A stretch of DNA of 64,000 nucleotides from Gonatopus flavifemur (Eukaryota; Arthropoda; Insecta; Hymenoptera; Dryinidae), in assembly GCA_018340375.1 (NCBI GenBank), contig JAFFJZ010000020.1:868001-932000 (forward strand). Reading direction: 5' to 3'. This document shows, piece by piece, positions 25,036 to 36,107 of this stretch (position 1 is its first letter; each line of letters starts with the position of its first letter). A program made the position numbers and the translations under genes. Below the pieces are notes generated by a model. It saw nothing but the letters and a program-made list of their open reading frames with translations. It did no database searches and was not told the origin of the DNA.

Positions 25036-25297
25036 ATGATTTGTGATAGAAAACAGGTATGTGAAATATCACATAAACTAAGATGAACTGTCTATCGTTC
25101 ATTCAACATGCATCACGATTGCATGAGTTTGTGATTGGCAACGATTGAATGCCTATCGTAAGTTTCACATTACTTGTGATAGAAAACAGGTATGTGAAAT
25201 ATCACATAAACTACGATAGACTATCTATCATTCATTCCACAGGCACCACGACTGCTCAAGTTTGTGATTGACAACGGTTATATAAACATAACCTCAA
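25032..25297 (+). repeat. 133-bp tandem duplication
   Basis: GTGATAGAAAACAGGTATGT starts at 25043 and again at 25176, and the similarity continues through the following ~120 bases. It is absent from the corresponding place in the 62-kb copy. Confidence 0.75.
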
Positions 25298-26007
25298 TAC
25301 AATCACTCCAGTTATTCTCTAGATTGTTACAAGACCTTGCAAGTCCCTCACAAGGGACTGAAAGGCCTTTGTGAGGCTTAGAGAATGACCAGAATGATTT
25401 TTGCTGAAGTATCTACCAGTCAAACTCGTGAGGAGCTGACTGTTAACTTGCAAGTTCAACTAGACTAGTTTTGCCTCAAGAAAAACTTGCAAGGGCCTCG
25501 AGATAACTAGAGAATGCCTGGAATAGTTTCTGCTAGGGTTCTTATTTGTGCTCCCCCTTCCTGACCCTCTATGTCTATTATTGCACTTTGATTCTTATAT
25601 AATTCGCATAGTATTCTTCTATCTTTATAATTTATTCCCACCTTCTTAAGGATCGCAAACATTTCCTCTCAGTTCACATTATCGAAAGCCTTTTGTATAT
25701 CTACGAAACCTATGTATACAGATTTCTTCAGCGCTATCCTTTTCTCTATGACTGCCTCAAGTGCTAAAATTGCTCCTCGCGTTCCCCTATTTTTTCTGAA
25801 ACCAAACTGATCTTCTGCCAATCTACTCTTTATTTTATTTTCCATCCTCCTGTATATGATTTTGGTCAGTATTTTCGGAGCATGTGGAGTTGAACTGATC
25901 GTTCTGTAATTCTCGCATTTGTCTGCCCCTTGTTTTTTCGGGATAGCGAAAATTTTATTCTTTTGGGAATCTTCCGGTTCTTCTCCTTTTTCGTACATAT
26001 CTCTAAT

Positions 26008-26197
26008 CAAACATGGGAGTCCGGTTTAAAGAACAATTTTGACCTCTGAATGACTTCCAAAATGACCTCTGAGGAATTTTTCAAGGTCAGCACCATACTT
26101 CCCCCCTGAAACCCTTAACATTTTATCCGGAACATTTTTTTTCATCTCTACTAGTTTCGGAGATATTTGACTATATCATTCAGAATGGTCCATCCTG
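26008..26197 (-). mobile_element. Terminal part of the DD41D mariner derivative split by RTE copy C
   Basis: Reverse complement of the DD41D terminal repeat seen at 12227-12412. It ends in CCATCCTG followed by TA at 26198-26199. Together with 16872-17137 it makes one older element. Confidence 0.75.
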
Positions 26198-26207
26198 TAC
26201 ATATATA

Positions 26208-28808
26208 CAGGGTGGCCCATTTGAAGTGATATAGTCGCATATTTCGGAAACTGGTGGAGATGGATAAAAATATTCGAGATAAAAAGTTTAGGGTTCCAAG
26301 GGGGAAGTATGATGCTGACCTTGAGAAATCCTTCAGAGGTCATTTAGGGGTCAAGATGGTTCTTTTGGATGGGACCCCCATTTTTTCATCATGACATGGG
26401 AAAGCTGGTTTCAAACCCTTTACGAAACATTGGTCATGAACCCCTTCCCACCCATTGTGGTGCAAGATATGGACCGTCGAAGTTATTGATGAACTACTCT
26501 TAGCACTACCCAGGAACAACGACGTGGACGTGGTAGTTCTCTGTTCCCTCCGGAGTGCTTGATTATCTTGAGTCCCCTTGCCTCTCACATGGGGGGTGCT
26601 TGATGCTGTTACAATGTTGCTCGAAGTTATCCCCCTCTGCCTGGATACATAATCCTGGTATGTTGGCACAAACAGTGCGGATGCGATCGATCATGTCCTC
26701 CCTCATTTACAAAAAAACTTTCAAATTTTTTTGGTAAATCTACAAAGAAATTTTTTACAGTGTAACTCTCTTTGTAGTGAATTCTCTGGAAGCTCGAAGG
26801 ATTTTTGTATCCGTTCGAATGTGCATCCCAATCGACGTTATGTGGTATGGTCAATACTTCCAATGTTCCCAGCAACCTTTCAACAATTTTTTAGAGTCGA
26901 TTCTCATTTATAACCCTCATTGAATCAAATGGAATAATTGATTCGATTTGAAACGCAATAATCGTAATAAATCGTACACATTACTGCCAACCATAATAAG
27001 CAGAGACTCAGTGTTCCCGCTTGTTTATGTTAACGTTTTTTTTTCCAATGAAGTTAACTGTAATCTGCATTGAAATCAGTCCCGATCTTCGGAAGAAAGC
27101 GATGAACAAGGATACATAAACAAACAGAAACATCGAATTTCTGTTTATTATGGTTGGTTATGTGGATGATTACGGAAATACGTGATCATTTGAACACTGG
27201 TTCTAAACTGAGACCATCACAATCGTGATTCTCCTTTGCATATTCAATCATCTACATTTATCAATTCATTCCATTCGATTGAATCGAATAAATGAATCAC
27301 TATCCACCCTCTGAAATTATTGATATGATGCTTGTGCTTGGCTCATGTCACAATAATTACAACGAAGCCGCGAGAGTTTACCGGGATCGGTATCCCGTTC
27401 GCCGCATCGCACACACCATGACCATCCGTCGACTCGAATTGAGGGCTTGACGAGGAGTATCGCAGCGAGATCTAAGACATCACCGGTACGATGAGAATGA
27501 TATCCGAGCACTCACCATATTGGGACTTATCCACTTGGACCCTCATGTTAGTAGCAGATCGTTGGCACGAATAACTGGTATACCCCGGACTACTGTTTTG
27601 AGAATCTTGAAGCATGTCAAATATTGACCATACCACATTACGTTAACTCAAGCTCTTATTCCAAACGACATGGGACTCCGAATTAGATTCTGCAACTGGG
27701 CACGAGCAAGGCTGCTTGGAGATCCTCCATTCTTCGACTATGTAATGTTCTCCGACGAAGCATCTTTTCAGAGCACTGAGCATTTGAATAGACACAACTC
27801 TCACTACTGGTCGGATGTTAATCCGCATTGGTACCGAGCAATCGACAACCAACATCGTTGGAGCGTAAATGTGTGGTGCGGGATCGTCAATGGCTATTTA
27901 GTTGGTCCATATTTTTTCAACGGCACTTTGAACGGCCCCATGTTTCTGGAATTTCTGGCGGATCATTTGCCGGGCTTGCTTGAGGATCTGGATCTACAAA
28001 CAAGGCAGAGAATGCGGGCCCAACTAGATGGAGCGCCACCCCATTACGCATTGATCGTGAGAGAATACCTTGATCATCATTTCCTGGGAAGGTGGATTAG
28101 ACGAGGTGGGCCAGTTGCGTGGGCTCCACGCTCACCCGACTTGACATCTCCCGACTTTCTCTTGTGGGGATTTCTGAAAGACGAAGTATCCAAGGCCCAG
28201 CCAACAACGAGGGAGGACATGATCGATCGCATCCACACTGTTTGTGCCAACAAACCGCGATCAGTGTTTCTGAAGACGGTTACAAATTTTCGGCGGAGAC
28301 TGGGATTAAGTATCCAGGCAGAGGGGGGTAACTTCGAACAATCATCGTGACAACATCGAGCACCCCTCATGTGAGAGGCAACGGGACTCACAATAATCGA
28401 GCACCCCACATGTGAGAGGCAAGGGGACTCACAATAATCAAGCACTCCGGAGGGAACAGAGAACTACCACGTCCACGTCGTTGTTCCTTGGTAGGGCTCA
28501 GGGTATTTCATCAATAACTCCGACGGTCCATACCTTCCACCCCGATGGGCAAAAAAGGGTCCATGGCCAGTGTTTCGTAAAGGGTTTGAAACCAGCTTTC
28601 CCATGCCATGATGAAAACATGGGAGTCCTATTCAAAAAAACCATCTTGACCCCTAAACGACCTTCAAAATGACCTCTGGGGGATTTTTCAAGGTCAGGAT
28701 CTTACCCCCTCCCCCCCTTGGACCCCTAAACCTACATATGGAACATTTTTTTCCATCTCCACCAGTTTCCGAGATATTTGACTATATCACTCCCAATGGA
28801 CGACCCTG
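26208..28808 (+). mobile_element. DD41D mariner (family B) with asymmetric extended inverted repeats
   Basis: The left end CAGGGTGGCCCATTTGAA is preceded by TA (26206-26207); the right end is GACCCTG at 28808, flanked by AA. The inverted match covers the terminal 300 bp and continues inward: left-arm 26500-26708 is the reverse complement of 28208-28495, which includes the last codons of the transposase. A ~43-bp unit is duplicated in tandem in the right arm (28358-28441). The length is about 2.6 kb. Confidence 0.85.
27292..28350 (+). pseudogene. DD41D mariner transposase with two in-frame TGA stops
   Basis: A single frame from MNHYPPSEIIDM at 27292 to 28350 (352 codons plus stop), broken only by TGA at 27448-27450 and 27625-27627. 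Order of parts: N-terminal helix-turn-helix, then VSSRSLARITGIPRTTVLRI, the first Asp in FSDEASF, the second in LDGAPPHYA, and the third in SPDLTSPDF. There are 41 residues between the second and third catalytic Asp, giving DD41D. It is clearly related to the copy at 14050-15110 but belongs to a different subfamily, with different terminal repeats. The last ~20 codons are also present as antisense in the left arm. Catalytic residues intact. Confidence 0.88.
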
Positions 28809-29433
28809 AATGATGAACGAAAGCTACGTGCTTTTCCATTCATCTTGTCCTTGGAACCTGTAGCGGGGTGAGAGCTTGTCTGTCTTTCTTCAACTGACAC
28901 GAAACGGATTTTCCCGCCTCTCATCCTTGTTCCCACGCGAATTGAAAGAGGATAGAAATGTTCTCACCACGCTACTGCTTGGACCAAAATGCTACATATG
29001 AACATCCGGAAAAATGATCCATCTGACTGTAAACCGAATAGATATATGATTGAATCAAATAAGATTCCACTTTATTCAAGGTAATTTCATTCGGAATGAA
29101 AGAAATTTCATTCAAAAGGAATGAATCTTTCAGTTAATTAAAATCACATCATTTCAGTTATTCAAAATTCAGTTCAGTTTCGTTTCAGTTACTTAAAATT
29201 TCATCAGAGTCACATTTTGAATGAAACCTCATTTGATTGCACTCAATTCAGTTGAACGTCGAAAACTGCGCCAATTGTCATCGTATATTTTTACTTCACA
29301 TGAATTTTCATATTTTTAACGTGGTTTCGTACCACTGGACCTTCAGGATAGCTCTTGTACGTTGGAGTAAGGAATGAATGACAGTTTCATATGTGGCTAT
29401 ATTCTATTTATTTTTTTGTTGTCGATATATGTA

Positions 29434-29465
<32 letters not shown>
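28809..29465. other. Non-coding stretch ending in an (AT)n microsatellite
   Basis: No gene seen. 29090-29240 is a low-complexity TTCAGTT/ATTTCA-rich stretch. 29435-29465 is an (AT)n run that abuts the truncated mariner, which appears to begin inside it. Confidence 0.5.
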
Positions 29466-29467
<2 letters not shown>

Positions 29468-30360
29468 ATGTTTCAAACGGTTCAGAGATAATGATTTTGA
29501 TGTGGGGAATGGAGAACGTGGAAGACCATCAAAAAAGTTTGAAGACGCCTGACTGCAAGCAATATTGAATGGAGATGATATTTTGAGTCAAAAGCAAATG
29601 GCAGCGATGTTGAATGTTGCGCAACAAACAATTCCTGACCGTTCGTAAGCTATGGGAAAGATCCAAAAGTTTGGAAAATGGGTGCCACATGAATTGAATG
29701 GAAGACAGATGGAAAACCGAAAAAACACTTGTGACATTTTGCTTCAAAGAGACGAAAGAAAATCAGTTTGGAATCGGATTGTTACTGACAATGAAAAATG
29801 GATTCATTTTGAGGATCCTGAACGGAGAAAATCATGGGTCAATCCAGGACAACCATCAACATCGACTGCAAAACCAGATCGATTCGGCCAGAAGGCAATG
29901 CTTTGTGTTTGGTGGGTGTGATGTAAAACCAAAAAGGTGTGGTGTATCATGAGGTTCTAAAACCTAGTGAAACTGTTAATACAGATCACTACAGACAACA
30001 AATGATCAATTTGAACCATTCATTGATCGAAAAACGATCAGAATGGGCCATACAACTCGGCAAAGTGATTCTATTACACGACAATGCACCTGCACACAAA
30101 GCGAAAACGGTTCAGCATACAATCAAAGCACTTAGCTGGGAGCTGTTCCCTCACCCGCCGTATTCACCAGACTTGGCCCCTTCCGACTACCATTCGTTTT
30201 CATCGATGGGACACGCATTGGCTGAGCAGCACTTCGATTCCTACGAAGAAGTCGAAAATTGGGTGTCTGGTTTGCTCCAGAAGACGGAAATCTCTGTTGA
30301 TGTGGCATCCACAAATTGCCAGAAAAGTGGTCAAAATGTGTAGAAAGCAATGGTCAATAC
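29466..30360 (+). pseudogene. DD34D mariner transposase (Mos1-like), multiply broken
   Basis: Starts inside the helix-turn-helix region (FKRFRDNDFDVGNGERGRP). It continues with MGKIQKFGKWVPHELNGRQM, the WVPHEL linker characteristic of mariners, then TDNEKWIHF (first Asp region; the family has GDEKWI), LLHDNAPAH (second Asp) and YSPDLAPSDYHSF (third Asp after 34 residues). Lesions: TGA at 29550, TAA at 29646, a frame change near 29920 and another near 30290. The last frame reads GIHKLPEKW..NGQY up to 30360, where the hAT element is inserted two codons before the stop. Related to, but clearly more decayed than, the copy at 34088. Confidence 0.85.
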
Positions 30361-32140
30361 TGAGGGTGTGCGAACCGTTCGAATCTCGAACCGAATCGAA
30401 CCGAACTCCTACTGTTCGGTTCGGTTCGAATTTCGAACTTGATTAGCAGAAAAAGTTCGGTTCGGTTCGAATTTCGAACTTGGATAGTACAAAAAGTTCG
30501 GTTCGGTTCGAATTTCGAACTTGGATAACAGGAACAGTTCGGTTCGGTTCAAATCTCGAACTGCATTCATTGAAAACGTCCGGCTCGAGATTCGATTTGT
30601 CACGGTTTGCTTCGAACTCTAGACTCAAAACCCGAAAAAATTCGACTATGCTGGAAAAAAAAGACGATGTTGAATCGATCTATCATCAAGTTGATCTGAT
30701 ATCGATGCCAAGTTCAAGTGATGGAGAACACACATGCAGGCGTTCCCATGTTGTTTTCGCTTGTAAACACGCAGAAACAACTTGTTTCCAAGTCGAATTG
30801 ACATGATATTGGGTACTTGATAGACGCAAGTTGATTGAATCTGTGATTTTTCCTGGTGTAGTTTCGAGTCTCAAACTTGAATAATTGAAAAAGTTCATAT
30901 TTCGGATAACCTTGTTGACAATACTGCGGATTAGATGAAATTAAATATATTCATAATGAATTCTATTCGCAGCCTCATTATTTTGCCTCCTCAGATGCGC
31001 GGGATATATATAATGAACCCATAAGTTCTGCGTGATTAGACTATAAAGATATTATACTAGGAGGACGAGTCAGTAAACATGGGGTTTACACAAATAAAAA
31101 GAGACAGCTGCAAACAAAAGAAAGAGAGAAAAATGCAGTGAGGTGAGTGTCCTTGTCTTTTATGCAAAAAGGTTTATAATCAACGCTACCACAAACCTCA
31201 AAATAGTGTTGATTCATCACCATTTTTTTCTTAATAGTAGAGTAATCATTCTTGGTAACAGAGTGGTTTCTAATGTGAGTTAATCATGTTCCAAATATTG
31301 CATGAGGATATAAATAATTATATTAGGAGGAAATTTTACTTTGTGATTATTGAAATTCATGATGAAAGTGTTCTGCACCCAATTCCAGATTCATCTAGAT
31401 ACGTGGGATATGTTAAACTTACATGAAAAACCACTCTGTTACCAAGAGGGACAACCCTGTTATTCCAGAAATATGGTAATGAATCAACACTAGATTATAC
31501 TATGGACACTTTTCTGTGATTTATTAAAGAATTGAAGTGTTCTTCGTTACTTGCCTCAAATTTGCGACGATTTTATCAATATTTAAGTACCAGTCGCTGC
31601 AATTGAACATTCGGAAACAGAGAGAAATTTATCTGCACTCAATTTTAAATTGACCCATAGAATATTCTCCGAACGTTTCTAAATTACCCAAACGTTGAAT
31701 AAATATTTTCAAAATGTTTTACGTACTTTTGGTGCTACTAGGGTAGACTGTTTTATTACTGCAACATGTTGCATATGAAACGTCACTTTAAAAAATGAAT
31801 TCATGATGGATTCTGTTTTCATAAATGTATTTCTAATTTAGTTTTGGCTTTGCGATTAGACGTTTTGGAAGCTGGAAGTAGGTTCGAAATTACAAAGTTC
31901 CGTTCAACTTGAAAAATATATTTGCAGTTCGGTTCGGTTCGACTGGGAAAATTTTGAGTTCGGTTCGACTTTTCAAAGTTCGGTTCGGGTTCGGTTCGAT
32001 TTGAAAAATACATTTGGAGTTCGGTTCGAGTTCGGTTCGACTTTTCAAAGTTTGGTTCGGTTCGATTCGATTTGAAAAATATATTTAAAGTTCGGTTCGA
32101 GTTCGGTTCGACTGAAAAATTCAAGGTTCGCACACCCCTA
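30361..32140. mobile_element. 1.78-kb non-autonomous hAT element with exact 8-bp target duplication
   Basis: Target duplication GTCAATAC at 30353-30360 and 32141-32148. Ends TGAGGGTGTGCGAACC and TAGGGGTGTGCGAACC (inverted), as in hAT elements. Both subterminal regions are filled with arrays of the word TTCGGTTCGGTTCGA in opposite orientations (30375-30610 and 31900-32130), likely transposase-binding repeats. The middle contains a further palindrome. No transposase domain is recognisable; open frames over the arrays (RTEPNF repeats) are artefacts of the repeats. Confidence 0.88.
31198..31500. repeat. Palindrome inside the hAT element
   Basis: TTGGTAACAGAGTGGTTT (about 31252) and its inverse (about 31424), plus TAGTGTTGATTCATCACCAT (31205) and a near inverse (31470), make arms of about 70 bases around about 150 bases. 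It is probably an older MITE carried by the hAT element. Confidence 0.6.
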
Positions 32141-32232
32141 GTCAATACTTTGAATGAATTTTTTTTTACTTTCCCATTTGCAATTAGTGTTTCATTTTCA
32201 CAAGAAAAGCTCATTTGATACCGGTACACCTG

Positions 32233-32445
32233 TTACTAGTGAGTGTGGAAAATCGTCTTTGATATCGGGAAGAGAAGGAGAAGATTTCATGAAGGAAAAA
32301 TATAGAGAAGACCGGAGGAAATTACAGGAACAGAAATTACAATTGGCAGACCAAAGTGAGCAAATCGCTCTTGCTAGTCAAGAATTGAATTTGAGGCGAA
32401 TAGAAAGTGAATCGAAGATGTCGAATCATAGTCCTATTGGGACGG
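32233..32445 (+). other. Unrecognised open frame with coiled-coil-like segment
   Basis: Directly after the mariner end, an open frame (running from 32154 to 32513) reads SLISGREGEDFMKEKYRED then a strongly charged Q/E/K/L heptad-like segment and RRIESESKM. The composition resembles the coiled-coil tail seen in many regulatory or transposon accessory proteins. I do not recognise the family. It may be a fragment of the locus into which the mariner inserted. Confidence 0.3.
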
Positions 32446-32456
32446 TCGAAGCAGTG

Positions 32457-33372
32457 TCCTCAGATTTCACTCGCAAACGTTACACACACAGATGTGACTG
32501 TATGTACGTGTGAAGAGAGAGAGGATATGGTTGCGGGCGCAACCCAGCATGCTTTCTCCGTTGTTCAAACATGATCTATCCCCCCCCCCCCCCCCCGCCA
32601 CCATTCAAGCGAGCACACGACCAAATCCACGTGCGTGAGATTCGACTCCGTTCGGAGAGATTCGGTCATGTTCGCTAGGCCGATAATTCTTTCTCCGTCT
32701 TTTCTCGATTCACTGATATTTCGTCGATCTTGTGCAATAGTATATTGTTCATCAAGGAGGGAAATTTCCCACTTCTCCCCAAGGTGAACATAATATTTTT
32801 TCCCACAACTGCGAGGGAAGTGGAAATCATCTGTTCAATTGCATATGAGATATTCATATGCATATCTCAGAATGGAAAGATAGTTCGTATTTCCCTCCCG
32901 CTGTGAGCGGGCTGAAAATATTTTCCTCCCGCTGTGACACATTCGCTTGGAATTCAGCACTTTCTCCCCACAAAATAGGTCCGGAAACATCAACTTCCCG
33001 TGCAGGTGTGGGAAACAAATATGATTTTTCGATTGCGCCGATGTTTACTCTTCCAGCATGTGCTTGGTTGAACCCCCGCGCCCATTCAAAATTCAACCAA
33101 GTTGGAAAGTTAGTAAAAATAAAGATACACAATCTGTGTTCTAAACATTCTTTTTTACAGATGATTCGTCAAACTAACTTACATTTTTCGAGTTTTTCTC
33201 CACATTCTGCTCGGTCCCAACAAATTCTGAAAGACTTTGATGGGGAAAATTCGTCGTCAAATATGTTCGAAAAAAAAGTCTGCATATGTTTTAACGAAAA
33301 TGTTGTTCAATTTTTGACGTAATTTTGATGATCAATGACATTATTTTTACAATTCTGATCAAAGTGTCACAG
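32457..33372 (-). mobile_element. LTR-like repeat, second copy of 59394-60027, with a ~280-bp insertion
   Basis: On the minus strand it starts TGTGACACTTTGATCAG and ends CTGAGGACA, matching 59394-60027 along its length except for an extra ~280 bp at about 32737-33018. TG...CA ends fit an LTR. A C-rich run at 32581-32596 and a conserved 53-codon plus-strand frame (MIRQTNLHFSSFSPHSARSQ) preceded by TTTTTTACAG are present. No gag or pol lies next to this copy, so it could be a solo LTR. Confidence 0.45.
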
Positions 33373-33679
33373 CGATTCTTGTGAGAATGGTTTTATTATG
33401 AAATATTATGGATTTTGCAACATAATATTCACGGTATAAGAATACAATTTTATGAATCTGTGCTTACGGTTAATTATGCATCACTGATAGAATACAATTT
33501 ATCAAGGGGAAGAATGTTTAGGGAAGTTGTGTGAATAATTTTCATTACATCGTTATAATTTCATGAATTTGAGAACTGGATATTATTCGAAGAAGTATGT
33601 AATAAAATCCGAGAGGTACAGAAAATTGAAAATTGCTTGTTTGGAAGATGACAATTATTTCAAAACCAAAGTAGATCAA

Positions 33680-33713
33680 AGTAGTAGGAGTAGTAGTAGT
33701 TGTTGTTGTTGTA
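33680..33713 (-). repeat. (ACT)n then (AAC)n at the 3' end of LINE copy 1
   Basis: The plus strand reads AGTAG-type units at 33680-33700 and TTG units at 33699-33712. On the element strand this is an AAC tail followed by target ACT repeats, as at the end of copy 2. Confidence 0.75.
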
Positions 33714-33921
33714 AATATTCATTCAAAGTATATTTTTACAAAAAAGCAATTACAATGGTGGCCCGAAAAAGTGAAACCCACCAAGCCGCACAGCTTATTA
33801 GCAGGTGACGCACATAAAGATGAATCAATCAATCACACCACAATCCATCAAAAATAGAATGTATGAATAATAGAATATATCATAAGAAAAATATTGTATA
33901 GAACATATAATAGAATATATA

Positions 33922-35161
33922 CCAGGTGTGTAAGTATGAAACCGGAATTTACCCATAGGTGGCGCTAGATGTCGATGCAGTTACTGACACATCACGTCAG
34001 CGGTGTCTTGTTATTGTATTGACATCCGACAAAGATTTCCAACTCACAATAACACGAGTTCCATTCAATAGCATTAGTTCATTAGAGATGGACATGTCGA
34101 GTTTTGTGCCAACAAATTACGATTTGCGGACAGCACTACTTTTCTGTTTTCATCTGAAGAAAACCGTAGCCGAATCGCATCGAATGCTTGTGAAATGGTT
34201 CAAAAGTGGCGATTTTGACGTCAGGAACGAAGAACGTGGAAGACCACCGAAAAAGTTTGGAGACGCTGACCTGCAAGCCTTATTGGACGAAGACGACGCT
34301 CAAGCACAACAACAACTGGCGGATCAGTTAAAGGTGACCCGAGAAGCCATCTCCCTTCGGTTGAAAGTCATGGGAAAGATACAAAAGGTGGGGGAATGGG
34401 TTCCATATGAACTCAACGAAAGACAGCAGGAAAACCGAAAAACATCATGCAAAATGCTGTTCGCCAGGTTCCAAAAAAAAGTCATCTCTCCTTCGAATTG
34501 TGACTGGTGATGAAAAGTGGATATATTTCGAGAATCCTAAGCGCAAAAAGTCATGGGTTACTCCGGGTGAACCATCAACATCGATGGCAAGACCAAACCG
34601 CCACGGACGAAAGACAATGCTGTGTGTTTGGTGGGATCAGAAGGGCGTAATCTACTACGAGCTGCTGTAAAGCTGACGGGGAAACTGTCAATACTCAACG
34701 CTACTGACAACAAATGATCGATTTGGATCGAGTTTTGCGTGAAAAACGACCAGAATACCAACAAAGACAACACAAGGTGATTTTGCTGCATGACAATGCA
34801 CCAGCACACAAAGCAAAACAGGTCCAGGAAACGATAGAGTCGTTCCGTTGGGAGATTCTTCAGCACGCGCCTTACTCACCGGACCTTGCCTCATCCGATT
34901 ACTACTTGTTTGCATCGATGGGACACGCACTTGCTGAGCAGCACTTTACTTCGTACGAAGATGTACGAAAATGGCTCGATGACTGGTTTGCCTCAAAAGA
35001 GCAACAGTTCTGTTGGCGCGGAATCCACAAATTGCCAGAAAGATGGAAAAAATGTATAGATAGCGACGGACAATACTTTGAATAAGTTACTTTATACCAT
35101 ATCATTACAATAAACGTGTTTTTTCTGTACAAAAATTCCGGTTTCATACTTACATACCTGG
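33922..35161 (+). mobile_element. Complete Mos1-like mariner in the LINE copy 1 3' region
   Basis: The terminal repeats start CCAGGTGTGTAAGTATGAAA, and 28 of 29 terminal positions match the inverse at the right end. TA duplications lie at 33920-33921 and 35162-35163. The length of 1240 bp is close to the 1.29 kb of Mos1; the difference is largely a deletion in the N-terminal coding region. Confidence 0.9.
34088..35085 (+). pseudogene. Mos1-like DD34D mariner transposase, three frames
   Basis: Starts MDMSSFVP at 34088 (an upstream Met in the same frame lies in untranslated sequence). The N-terminal helix-turn-helix is shortened by about 17 residues between ESHRMLV and KWFKSGDF. Then come ELQALLDEDDAQ-type and WVPYELNERQ segments. 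Frames change near 34480 and again near 34680. The DDE residues are all present: TGDEKWIYF, LLHDNAPAH and YSPDLASSDYYLF, with 34 residues between the second and third Asp. The C terminus GIHKLPERW..GQYFE is complete. Dead through two frameshifts and the deletion, but otherwise well preserved. Confidence 0.88.
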
Positions 35162-36107
35162 TAATAAGGAGTATAGAGAAACATGCCATATAAAAAAGAA
35201 AACTAATAAACGAAATACATAAGAATTATACTAGAAGAGTGAGATCAACGCAAAAGCAACAGAGATACACTATCATGCCTAGTAACAAGGAGGCCAGCAC
35301 ACACACGGCGCACTCACAATACAACGGCCAACGACGCGCTCTGAAAATTCACACTTATTCGCATGAACAAGAAACGTGGATTTTGCGACAACGAGAAAAT
35401 CAAACATGTCGGCCTCCCTGTTCTGACAGCTCATAACAATAACAGAAGCAGAATCGGTAAGTTACACTACACTCTCATTATCAAAATTTTGCTAGCTATA
35501 ATAATGAAAGAGAGAAGAGAGAATAATCAACGTAATCAGAAATCACACAGCAAATACTCATAACTACCCACTTATAACTAAATAACTGACGAATGATTAT
35601 CTACAGGTAAGCAGTATAAATGGAGAAATGAAGAAACTGCCAACGAGAATGCGGAAAAACTGAATAATAACAGCGCACGAGAAGAATTAGATAAGTATCT
35701 TAGGTATGTACAGTTGTCGCAACTAAGAACACGACACTTTGTTGAAAATACATCTTGATTATTTCAGATGCGGAACTCAGAACACTGAAAGTCTTGATGC
35801 AGGGAAGTATCGTTGAGAAGCAAAACAATCAACAATATGTCAAACGAACAGCGTCGGAAATACAAGTGAGCAAATGCACAATGTAATACGTGTTTTGAAA
35901 TTCCGATTGAAAAACTGTGACTATAATAATGAAACCATAATGCACGTACGTGAGTACAGCATGTAACTGCACATATTACCAAACGCCTAATACTAGAAAA
36001 TGATTAATTATCAATGTATAATTTTAAGGAATGAACCGACGAACGAACTACCAAGGCGTTATAGGAAAATTAAAAATTGAATTCAATTAAATTAAATGAA
36101 CAAGGAG

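Larger units (their letters stand above)
22650..25538. mobile_element. 2.9-kb unclassified element inserted in RTE copy C
   Basis: The empty site in RTE copy A fixes the edges. The ends are weakly inverted: CCTTGGTAGAAATTTTC on the left and, on the opposite strand, CCCTAGCAGAAACTATTC on the right. The target duplication is no more than 2-3 bp (TT or TTC). It contains no long open frame, a 43-bp-arm hairpin, a ~570-bp partial tandem repeat and a 133-bp tandem duplication. Most of it (23318-25040) recurs in reverse orientation at 61890-64000, so it is a repeat family. Superfamily unknown. Confidence 0.75.
17138..26007 (-). mobile_element. RTE retrotransposon copy C, 5'-truncated, split by two later insertions
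   Basis: Three blocks belong to one copy: 17138-17742, 22326-22649 and 25539-26007. Aligned with copy A they are collinear, so the 17743-22325 and 22650-25538 sequences are insertions. The coding remains run on the minus strand from IRDMYEKGEEPED (25.9-26.0 kb) through KSVYIGFVDIQKAFDN, the FADDIAILATSSTE block at 22.5 kb, to a C-terminal segment at 17.6-17.16 kb (CETWTMGKTDQRRLEAFEMW). The 3' end is an ATG-type triplet run. The target duplication is CAAACAT, 7 bp. It begins mid-RT, so it never had an endonuclease domain here. Confidence 0.88.
29466..32232 (+). mobile_element. Mos1-like (mauritiana-type) mariner, 5'-truncated, interrupted by a hAT element
   Basis: Mariner coding runs 29466-30360, stops, and resumes at 32141, where the codons for the last residues, the stop and the 3' untranslated region follow. 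A degenerate right terminal repeat ends near 32232 (ACCGGTACACCTG). The N-terminal third and left terminal repeat are lost at the microsatellite. Confidence 0.8.

Noticed and set aside
14565..27627. Possible TGA recoding in the mariner transposases
   Set aside because: Three TGA codons occur in the two DD41D copies, but neighbouring elements carry TAA and TAG lesions and frameshifts too, so ordinary decay explains them.
30409..32229. RTEPNF-type repeat protein frames
   Set aside because: They arise from the TTCGGTTCG subterminal arrays of the hAT element and mirror each other at both ends.
32581..32597. C-rich run as a functional G-quadruplex or polypyrimidine tract
   Set aside because: It is a plain homopolymer inside the LTR-like repeat, and the other copy lacks it.
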